From Patellaria atrata CBS 101060 (taxonomy: Eukaryota > Ascomycota > Dothideomycetes > Patellariales > Patellariaceae), in contig MU006089.1 of assembly GCA_010093705.1 (NCBI GenBank), positions 3,516,173-3,580,172 of the forward strand: 64,000 nucleotides of DNA. Direction: 5' to 3'. A program made the translations under genes and the position numbers. Each line of letters begins with the position of its first letter. Position 1 is the first letter of the stretch. The notes below the pieces were generated by a model, which saw nothing but the letters and a program-made list of their open reading frames with translations, searched no databases and was not told where the DNA came from. Shown here in pieces: positions 55,501 through 64,000 of this stretch.

Positions 55501-58025
55501 CTTGTTCACCTTTACCGCCATTTTAAGCTTCGTTCGACCGTTTCACAGCTGCGAACTGGAGTGAGGACGACTATCGGCCATGATCGGTCCAAAGGTCATT
55601 TTCTTCAAGGTGAAATTTACCTAATTAGTTGATGCAAGCATTGAAGCTACCTACGTGTATACAAGGGAAGAGGGTCTCCACTCACTCGGGATGAACCGAG
55701 CAACTAGACCGGTCAAACGCCCGACAAATCTGGGTAACAAGGAAATAGTAAGACGACTTTCGGGAGAGAGAAGGCAAACTGGCGATAGTGAGAGTTTATA
55801 AAGCGAGCATATTATAATCCTTACTCGATTTAAATTTGACCTTGTGCCTGATCCCACTTTTTGTCCAGAACATGGAGTAGTTTTAGTCGTATGCAGTATG
55901 CTTGCGGCTATTGGGCTAACTTATCAGACGCCACTCTGCTCAACCACTGTATCTATAACCATAATGATGGTGAATTTCATCTTTCGGGGAATTGGAAAGT
56001 CAGTCACCGTTACAAGTATCGTTGTGTGGCGTCGATACCGCTGAGTGATGTTACACCGAGGGAGCAGGGAAACTTGTTGAGCAAAATACCCGAGGGAACA
56101 TAAGCTAAATGATAGGATGGGTGATACAAGAATAGAGGGAAAAGGGATTGGGATCTTAGGTAACAGGTAGACGAATAGATATTGTAGCGCTTGTATATGC
56201 GTTAATTCTAAGGAATCACGATGACCGTTGCCGTAGTCATTGATCGATGATCGATCTGGAAAGGCAGCCGAAAATCTCATTTAAAGATTGCCTCACCTCT
56301 CCTATACCCCTATTGGATAGGGGGAAGGCCGCAGTTCCTAAAGGATTTGCATCTGGTTGGGATTTTTTAAGGGTACGGTATATCTGGAGCAGAGGAGAGT
56401 TCGTATTCCTTGCACAAGCTTAAAATATACAGAACCCCACCTCAAGATGGAAAACGTAGCGGGAAAAATGGATTCGAAGGTGCCTGGCCCAGGTACCTCG
56501 GTCGCTCTTGTAATCGACCTGCTTGATTAGCGTTACGCACATGCTGAGATGATTACTGTATGGTAGACTGTAGAAGAAAACTTACCCGCACGACTCAGAC
56601 GTGGAATGCAGAGTTGAAACGTACTGGAATTGGTTGCTCGGACAGAACGATTGGCATGTATGCACCTCAACAACTCCTTTTTTGATTCAGTTTGGAACCG
56701 ATCAGCAACCCACACCTGAATATGCATGCCGTGCCGCGTTACCTGGCAACTTCGTCATCATCAAGTAGGTATTGTACTGTACTAGAGGATTATTGATGGC
56801 TCGGAAACATTGAAAAACATCGTGTTTTGCCCAGCATTTAGCACTGGTAGAGGGTTGCTTTAAATCATCTCCCTACATACAAAAATTAGTCGAGAGTAAT
56901 TCTAACCATTGATGAAAAGGATGAGATTTGAGAGAAGTGATGCCATTATTCTGATTATAAAAGAACAGAAAATGTCTATAAAAGTCACAGTTACTGTTCT
57001 CCTGTAAGGTTAAACCTGGATAGGAAGATGTAGATTACTTAAGTGGAACTAGTATTCAAAGTCTAACTCGATCTGAAATGATGCAAGAGAAGATGGCGGC
57101 ATGAATGCATGATTAGAACTCTAGTTCAGTACTAGCTAAGTCCTGGACCAATCAACGTGATCTGTCTGACCCCTACTTTTCGAAAGAGAGCTCTTGGCTC
57201 AGTTCTCTACGAAAGCCTTCCTTTTCACATCCCATCCATCCCTTCACAATCCGATTAAAAACTGTCGTCTATTCTCTCCATCGCGGAGCCTTCATCTATT
57301 CTTCGACCGTCGTTTTGTGTCTGTTTTTCATTTTCCAATACTCTTCCGCTGGAATTCTTCGCTTGCCACCCGTAATCGCGTGCCTAGGCCGAGGCTTTTT
57401 GTTGTCGTGACCTTCCACCTGCTCTCCAGGTCTCCTCTTCTCACCACCACTGATCAAACGGGGAGCGACTGTAAAAGGTCGTCCATTCACCTATCCTCCT
57501 TCTTCGATGTGGCCCTGAGTAACCTGCATTGCGTCCCTGAGTGGGCAGTCTGTTTTGCAAGGCCTATCTACAACATCCAAGAGGCTCCGAAATCACCAAC
57601 ATACGCGCTTCAATCCGTCGGGCTCTCACCAGCTGCTCCCTCCTATTTGTACCACGATTCTTTTTCGACCTCCAATTTTTTCGTTTAATAACGTTCTTTG
57701 TATAAACTTATTGCCCTCCCCTTGGGGCTCGTATTTGGATGTCGATCGCTGTCCTAAAGCGATAGGGGTACGTAGTCAATTCCAGGCTCGAATTACACAT
57801 AGTCTAATTCACCGCTTGCAACATCTTGCTTGAAAACTTTCTTTTTTATTTAAAAAAAAAAGAACCATTAAATCTAACCACGACCGACCTTATTCCTACC
57901 TATTTTGCTAACTTCTGCGTTTTTCTTAGTCCATCATTTAATATCCGTTCTCAACAAGAGCTTAGCGATCTCAAAGCGGGTGAATCTCGCGACTCGTCAA
58001 CACTGTATCGTGGATAGGAGTTCCG
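52531..58025. other. 5.5-kb tract without a convincing gene
   Basis: This is the longest gene-free tract of the window. It starts with the PAP2 promoter and ends with the pyrimidine-rich leader of BNI4 (about 57190-58025). In between, frames of up to 126 codons occur on both strands with no family I know. The word GTACTGTAC or GTACAGTAC occurs near 52786, 54785 and 56774. A frame at 53396-53608 looks more protein-like than the others (listed separately). A frame at 55861-56103 has a GYWANLSD and NWKVSHRYKYRC character that could be a relic of a small Cys-containing protein, but without support. Confidence 0.35.
53396..53608 (+). pseudogene. Possible gene fragment, 70 codons
   Basis: The frame starts with ATG and reads WTWKHDQVFNKRGKQLGHF, then YLHLKRREMDDQLRAW and IEEYLI. 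The density of aromatic and charged residues and amphipathic pattern resembles real protein, unlike neighbouring frames. I do not recognise the family, and no adjoining exon was found. It may be a remnant of a decayed gene or a single exon of a gene I failed to assemble. Confidence 0.2.
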
Positions 58026-60531
58026 ATGGCTCAGGTACTCGCACCTATCCTTCAGACTACAACTCCCATGACCTTGCTCCATTCCTCGACCGATCCATTT
58101 CAAACCAATTCATCAGGGCAAACCAGTGCCGCACAACCTCCAAGATCTTCACAAATGCCGCGAACACACTTGTACAACGGACAGAATGCTGGAGGTTATA
58201 GAGGGACTTCAACACCCGTAGCGCCTTACGCGTTCCAGTCTACTCCACACCTACGGCAGGAGAGCCGGACGATTTCCAGTTCAAGCAATTCATACGGCCA
58301 ACAAGCTCAGCTGACTCCTCTCGTACAAAAGGCGGGTCATGTGTCTTCATCATCTAACTCCACCATATCTTCAGCGGCTTCATCGAACCGCTCAGCGACG
58401 GCTCCTCATAAAATGTCCAGAGACGACTCTGTGATCTCTACCGCTCAACGCTCACAAGGGTCTCTTGATACTAAAACCAACGCGACTATGAATCTTACAC
58501 TACCCGACCTCAATTTTTCTTCCTTCGATGTGACAGCGAAACCTTCGCCAGATCGATATCGTCGTGGTCAACGCCAACCAAATGTAACCACTTCTTCCGC
58601 TACCAAATCTGCAACCCCATCTGGCTCAGGTATGGCTGCAGTAGCACATCTCTATGATAGTAATGGAAATAGTAGCGCAGCTCGTCCCGCTCATCTTCGA
58701 ACGAGCAGTGCGGATGACATGCAATTGCCACGTCATGGTCAAACCGAACATGCTAAGAGATATCGCAGACGTAGTGTCGGTGGTTTTGAGCCAAATACAT
58801 ATCCAGAATCTGCACTGATCTCTACACCACCATTGGTTCCGAAATCGCAACCCACGTGGGCATCAATAGTTGCTGGTAGAGCGGATGGAAAAGAGAACAA
58901 ACCCCCTGCACCTGCCCCACGGCCGGACTTTTATAGCAATCGAAACACGAGCCGAGAGTCTCTTTCCTCCACTAATTCAGCACAACGACCATCTTCACGG
59001 CCCTCATCTGTAAGTTTTATTCCTTGATATCAAATCCTTTTGAACAATTTTTGCACTCAAAATTTTTGTCAATTCGTACTAACCCATGCTTAGTCGAGGA
59101 AAGAATCCTCTCCAAGACCGCAATCGCCACAGTCTGCACCCAGACAAGAATCGAGAAATGTCAATGTACCTCCACGAGAGTCTTCCAATACTAGCAAACG
59201 GATGGCAAACCCATCTCCTCTATCTCAACCTGCCATCGGGATGGACTCGGATACTCCGCAACCCAGTCCCAATAAGCCAACGATGTCCCAAGCTCCGAGC
59301 CCCGCCATGCAGCACCTCACTGCCCTCAATGACAAAGACTTGAATAAAGGAATGAAGTCACGACTTCGCAGGGCCTTTTCATTCGGTAGTGCGGCCGAGC
59401 TTCGACGCGCTTCAGCAGAGAATAGCCTTTCCGCGGAACGAGCCAAGTTGAGGAAAGAGAAGTACCAAACTGATAAAGAGGCTGCCGCAGCGGCTGAGGA
59501 AGAAGCTATCATCGCCAAACAAGAAGCCGCAGGTATTGGTGCAGGAATATACTCTGGACAGGGAGGCTTGACTGGATCCACGGACAATGTTTCAATCTCA
59601 TCCACTGCCTCTTCGGCATCAATCATGCTTCGTAAGATGGGAAAAGGTATGAAGAAAGGCGGAAGATCCATCAAGGGACTTTTCAGACCCAAGTCCGTCA
59701 TTGGTGTTCCTGCTGCCGATGGACCTGTGACTCAACCTAGTGTGGCTCAAGTCTCCATGGTGACTGTCGAAGCTGAGAGGGAGAAGGTCAATGTCAACTT
59801 GAACCCTCATGACCAAATCGGTGGAGGTACTGGATTTCCAAAGCTAGAGAGGAATTCAATCGAGACTGGAGCGCTCGAAAAACCCAGTTCTTCAAATGGT
59901 TCTGGAATCGGTGCCGACACATGGACAAGAAAGAGTATTGTAGGTGGTGATAGGGAGCGACAAGAGGTTTTAGCGACAATGGGTCAGCGGAAAGGAATTC
60001 TTAAGCGTACGTTTCCTATCTCTCGATTGTGCTATGTCTGTCTAACAAAAACTAGGGCCCGGTTCCAATAACTCTTCTCCGGTCATTCGTCCTGCAGATC
60101 ATAAAGCACCTGATCTGGGACTCCCACAAATTCCCCATGTCTCCGACACACCAAACTCAAGTGGTCCCACCACCCCTGCGGACGATAACAGAGTTAATAT
60201 CGGTGGAGAAGATTATTTTGTTGGAGTACCAAAGTTCTCCAGCAGCACCAAGAGCCTACCAAATACTCCACAAGGTGGTAGTCGCAACATTAGCTTCAGT
60301 CCCAGAATCATGTTCCACGATGCATGGTCCAGTTCTGAGTATGATAGGCGCGGGGACATTGCTACCTGCAACCGTTTAACTCCGATGCTAGCACAGCAGA
60401 TTAAGGAAGAGCTGAATTCCTTCAAAATGGTATGTCGTGCACTCATCCACACTTTGACATTCCTCAAACTAATGCCACTTTAGGAGATGGAGGTTCACGA
60501 AGACTCGAAGCCACACACACACTTCTTCTAA
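58026..60531 (+). CDS. BNI4: BNI4-like bud-neck/septum scaffold protein
   Basis: Four exons, 58026-59009, 59094-60006, 60056-60429 and 60484-60531, give 772 residues. Most is Ser/Thr/Pro-rich and disordered. Residues about 400-510 have a basic and coiled segment (GMKSRLRRAFSFGSAAELRRAS, AERAKLRKEKYQTDKEAAAAAEEE) and a basic KKGGRSIKGLFRPKS. The C-terminus is the conserved part: FSPRIMFHDAWSSSEYDRRGD, then IATCNRLTPMLAQQIKEELNSFKM, joined to EMEVHEDSKPHTHFF on the 48-bp last exon. RIMF resembles the RVxF docking motif by which Bni4 binds protein phosphatase 1. Yeast Bni4 recruits chitin synthase activity to the bud neck; in moulds a role at septa is likely. The 5' leader is long and pyrimidine-rich. 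Confidence 0.87.
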
Positions 60532-61895
60532 CGAATTAAAAAATCAACGAAAACATAAGCATACCTACACGTGGTTGTCAATATCGCCGCCGCAATGGGT
60601 TATGAACGAATTCTCTCCCGAACTCATTATCATCATCATCTCATAGAACTCAACATCTAACTACCGTTTCCGCCCTTCCTACGTCTTTAACACCGCAACC
60701 ATTTGTAGCAAAGCACGCATTTGGCGGTCTCAACTGAAGCACTCATACATTTCTGGCGTTCCCAGGCGAAAAGCGGGCAGCAAGCAAGTTTCTGTTTCTA
60801 TCGGTTTCATTTTGTCATTGTCCGTGCTGGAATCTTTTTCCTTTTTTTTTACTGCAAATTAATGTGGGTGGGTTTGACCTTTCCTTTTTCTTGTCTTACT
60901 CCTTTCCTTCGGTCTGTATGTCTCTCTGGGATGTGCATGACAAAACCGAAGCAGCAGGATGTGAGCGAACATTGACAACCCGTCAGTGCGAGCATTTCTT
61001 GAAATATCAATGCTGCGGAATGGGTTCTTTATGAGCCAGAGGATTTTAAACAAATCAACCATTATCGGTTGGAGAATGGACGGAAGTGGACGTGTAGGAG
61101 ATATGTATGATGCAGGACGTCTTATCATCGTGTTGTCTTGGGATCCAAACTCATGGATCTCAGTCAACCGAGGAAGGTGGCAACAGCTTTCTTTTTCAAT
61201 CTTTCTGGTTAGGTTATGAAATGGAGGAAAGCTTTGTGCCTTCTTTACTCTTAGCTCCTTCATGATGCAAACTTCTTACAATTGTGCTTATGAGTGATGC
61301 GGATGCGGAATTACCCTAAATTTCTTCCGCTCAGGCCTATGATACTCTAACCCTCACGATCCTCCGTTCACGAATTGATACTTGCCACTCACATAGCCGA
61401 GCGATTATCTTGAAGTTTCAACGTGTGAAATAGGACTTTTGTGCTTTCAAAATGCTAACACTAAACTCATAGCAAACCTATTATCGAGGGGGCTACCGAG
61501 ATGCGATAATGCGATAATGGGTCACCAGGATGGGTGAATAGAAGATGTACACTCGGACTACCTTGTTACTCTACTGTTCATGTCCTACTACTGTCTGTAC
61601 GGTCATGGGGCGACTTTTCTATATTTCACTTTCCTATTTCTCAACCAAAAGTTTTCTTCATATCGTAAATATATAGTCTATTAATCAACTCCGAGATGCT
61701 TTTTATTCAAGATCATGGTATCACCAAAATATGGAGAACTGAAAGTTTCATTTTAAATTGATAATTCATATCGGCATGTACATATTTTTGAGGCGTACAT
61801 GAGAATATTCAGATGTTTCGTGATATTTCCTATGCGCCATGGTCTCTCACGTCGACCCCGTCCATCCCTACCGGCCTCACCTTCGTCTTTAAACT
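60532..61895. other. Convergent spacer, BNI4 and TCTP
   Basis: These 1.36 kb hold the 3' UTRs of BNI4 and TCTP. A (T)9 run lies at about 60842. Short frames have no motifs. Confidence 0.4.
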
Positions 61896-62632
61896 TTAGA
61901 CCTTCATCTCGGTAAGCCCATGTTTCCAGACAGTGACATAAGGTGTAACACCATCTTCGCGATAGTTGAGAAGGATGACCCTATGAAAATGATATGAATT
62001 AGCATTCTATACCTTCACACTAGCGGATAAAATGAAAGGAGAGGGTCATATACATACATTCCATCGGGATCCATACTCTCACCAATCAAGAACTCGTAGT
62101 CCTTGAAGTTGGCAATGATCTTCTTAGCATAACCCTGGGCAGCTTTCTCGAACTCCTTGACGTCGTCCTCGCTGGCGCCACGAGCTTTCATAGCCTCCTT
62201 GACTTTCTTCATGTATGTCTTGAGGTGGGTGAGGTAGGACTTCTTGTCGAAGCTGGTCTCGTTCAGACGAAAGGAATGCACAACATCGATGACTTGCTGG
62301 GCTTGATCTTCGGTGCCTTCGTCGGCTTCTTCGGCCGAAGCGTTGGCGCCAATATCTATGGTGATATTAGACGATTGCGGTCTATTGTGGTATTTGGGCG
62401 GCACGTACCGATATCACCAACACCAACGGAGATTTTCTTGCAATCAGCCTCGTAGACGGCACCATCGATCTCCTTTAGGTTGTATGAATCAGAGATGATC
62501 TCATCTTCAGTGATGATATCCTATAATTCGGTTACGGTTTGTTAGCTCTACGAAAAAATGATCCAGTCTTATCCAGGCATTGTAATGCGGGGAGCGGGGC
62601 GCTGAAAAGAGTCTCACCTTGAAGATGATCAT
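61896..62632 (-). CDS. TMA19: Translationally controlled tumour protein homologue (TCTP/Tma19)
   Basis: Four exons, 62618-62632, 62409-62520, 62058-62355 and 61896-61980, give 169 residues, the usual TCTP length. The spliced start is [32 protein letters not shown] and the end is [27 protein letters not shown]; the first exon codes only MIIFK. The signature regions [12 protein letters not shown] and the long helical hairpin ([18 protein letters not shown]) are present. TCTP is an abundant cytosolic protein linked to ribosomes, growth and stress, moving to mitochondria in yeast. High expression is likely, which fits strong constraint and short introns. It is divergent from the SUR2-like gene across 649 bp. 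Confidence 0.96.
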
Positions 62633-63281
62633 GATGAAGAGAGATTCAACGAAGCAAAGACTCGGGGTATCTTAAGAATAAAGAATGAAGCAGACTATAA
62701 GAGTCAAGAGACAGAGAATGATATAAAAAGTCGAAGTCGTGGTTTTGAGTAAGGTGGGTAAGTCGAGATTAAAATTTACTAAACCGAAGGGCGGCGACGA
62801 GATGGGATGGTGGGGCGATTTTCTCTCTCGATACGGAATCACAAGAGGATAACGAGCAACTTTTTTGGGGCTCCTAATAATAATCCGGAATAATCGGCGA
62901 CCGGTGGAGAGATCAAATCTTTGATATTCGGTCACGTTATTCAGCTATCAGATGCTGCACCCTCTCGAATTCAATTCTCTTGATCAATCATTACAATAAC
63001 TTCTTCATTCGTCACAATCCTTTCTCACTTTTCTTCCTTCCGTAGTCCATCTCTCGTTTCACAGTTGCAATCATCTATTTACACCGGTCCCTTCTCGGGC
63101 CCCGGATCCTTCAGTCACTCCTTTTCCAACACCCCTCTGCGCGTACGCCGCGTTTAAAGGCAACCCGGCCATCATTACGCTTCTAATATAAGACCTCGAA
63201 TTTCTACAACTAACAATTCAATTACCTCTTCTAAACCTGTTCGAATTCTCAACATTGCCTTACATGACGATTGCCTTCGTT
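62633..63281. promoter_or_regulatory. Divergent promoter, TCTP and SUR2-like
   Basis: This 649-bp region carries both promoters. It has a pyrimidine-rich block (CTTTCTCACTTTTCTTCCTTCC and similar) at about 63020-63060 before the plus-strand gene, of the kind often seen before strongly expressed fungal genes. The leader before 63264 is A/C-rich. Confidence 0.45.
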
Positions 63282-63963
63282 ATGGCCAATTCAAGTTTAA
63301 TTACAGAGATCCCGCCACTTCCGCAATACACTCTACGTCCTCGACCTCCACTAATCTCCTGGCTACCAGATGAATACCTTAGTCTTGTCGTCCTGGTCAT
63401 AGCATATTGGATCGTTTCTCTCTTCTTTCACATAATAGACGTATTTGACCTTTTCCCGCAATACCGTCTCCACACTCCCGCCGAGATCCTTAAGCGCAAT
63501 CACGTCTCCCGCTATGAAGTCTTTCGAGACGTCGTCATACAGCAAGCAATTCAAACACTATTTGGCTTCTTCTTAGCAGTTATTGAACCGCAGGCATACT
63601 ATGGAAAGGAAGATTATGATGTCGCAGTCTGGGCGCAAAGAATAAGATATGCTCAGAGTGTCGTACCTCCCGCTTTGTCACTTATTGGATTGGACGCTGG
63701 AGGATTTGCAAAGGAACTTTCGATATCATATCCTACTGTAGCTGGTATACTAGCTGGGGGAAGATACCCATGGTTGGTTCAACATGTATTAATTGGTTCC
63801 GAGACTGCTATTGTACCAGCTTTTGCGTCTTGGGAATTATGGACCGCGAAGACAATCTACTGGGCTGCAATTCCGACGTTGCAATTCATCCTAGCGGTTT
63901 GCTGGTTGGATACCTGGCAATATTTCTTGCATCGCTTCATGCATATGAACAAATGGATGTACA
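63282..63963 (+). CDS. SUR2: Sphinganine C4-hydroxylase (SUR2-like), 5' part only
   Basis: The window ends inside the gene; the first exon runs from ATG 63282 to 63963, followed by a GTAGGT donor. In-frame ATG at 63264 would add six residues; 63282 (MANSSLI) is preferred because this is where family members begin. The 227 visible residues hold the first membrane helix (LSLVVLVIAYWIVSLFFHIIDVFDLFPQYRLHTP) and the first His box of the fatty-acid hydroxylase fold, WLDTWQYFLHRFMHMNKWMY. SUR2 hydroxylates sphinganine to phytosphingosine in the ER using a di-iron centre. The other His boxes would lie beyond the window end, so completeness cannot be judged. Confidence 0.9.
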
Positions 63964-64000
63964 GTAGGTCTTCTGAACAATTGACAACTGTTAAATAACG

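Noticed and set aside
57194-57688. 164-codon plus-strand frame before BNI4
   Set aside because: No ATG at its head; the C/T-rich base composition fits a leader better than a gene.
1-64000. CRISPR array, prophage or virus-like element
   Set aside because: No regularly spaced direct repeats, no capsid, envelope or reverse-transcriptase frames were seen; introns and tRNA introns show a eukaryotic genome.

Overview
The window looks like a piece of a filamentous ascomycete (Pezizomycotina) chromosome. Most genes carry short GT-AG introns of about 50-110 bp. The genes are ordinary fungal housekeeping or regulatory families, and intergenic DNA is long and rich in short GTAC-centred words. A member of the Leotiomycetes (Helotiales, for example Sclerotiniaceae) is my best guess from the overall look of the proteins; that is inference and was not tested. 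All splice models were built by eye from reading-frame continuity, GT-AG borders and family similarity.

Layout. 1-146 is the worn C-terminal end of a Fot1/pogo-like DNA transposase. 668-3197 (+) is a PUS7 pseudouridine synthase, convergent with 3536-5647 (-), a seven-helix membrane protein fused to an RGS domain. After about 2.9 kb without a gene comes a divergent pair: a ZNF511-like zinc-finger protein (8524-9562, -) and an EST1/SMG7-like protein (10134-13038, +). tRNA-Gly(GCC) lies at 14041-14110 (-), a secreted GH55 exo-beta-1,3-glucanase at 15593-17923 (-), and a class I/II aminotransferase (19779-21402, -) is divergent from a Sac-domain/hSac2 phosphoinositide phosphatase (21798-24746, +). 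Carboxypeptidase Y (25024-26764, -) is divergent from the ribosome-maturation factor SBDS/Sdo1 (27162-28228, +). Then follow an intron-containing tRNA-Lys(CTT) (29024-29111, +), a class 3 lipase (29485-31485, -) and an orphan protein with a very acidic tail (32070-32888, -).

Right half. After a 3.3-kb gene-free tract come a CBM48-like-domain protein with a long disordered tail (36192-38341, +), a VHS-GAT protein resembling Lsb5 (39260-41049, +), a Dal5/TNA1-type MFS transporter (42240-43953, +), a PEP mutase/isocitrate lyase superfamily enzyme (45182-45952, -), a four-helix MARVEL-like membrane protein (47054-47845, +), a 99-residue hydrophilic protein (48504-48803, +), a BTB protein carrying a Gly-Phe-Gly-Gln repeat and an apparent frame break (49298-50596, +) and a PAP2 lipid phosphatase (51271-52530, -). 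A 5.5-kb tract without a convincing gene leads to BNI4 (58026-60531, +). TCTP (61896-62632, -) is divergent from the start of a SUR2-like sphinganine C4-hydroxylase (63282 onward, +), which runs off the window.

The genes do not form an operon, a secondary-metabolite cluster or a defence island. Several act in membrane lipid and trafficking biology (Sac phosphatase, PAP2 phosphatase, SUR2, class 3 lipase, VHS-GAT, CPY), in ribosome and RNA biology (PUS7, SBDS, EST1-like, TCTP) and in the cell wall (GH55, BNI4). I see no CRISPR array, no intact transposon and no virus-like element. The most unusual features are the 7TM-RGS fusion, the N-terminal CBM48-like protein, the repeat-bearing and frame-broken BTB gene, and a PAP2 phosphatase whose third motif appears to lack its usual arginine.
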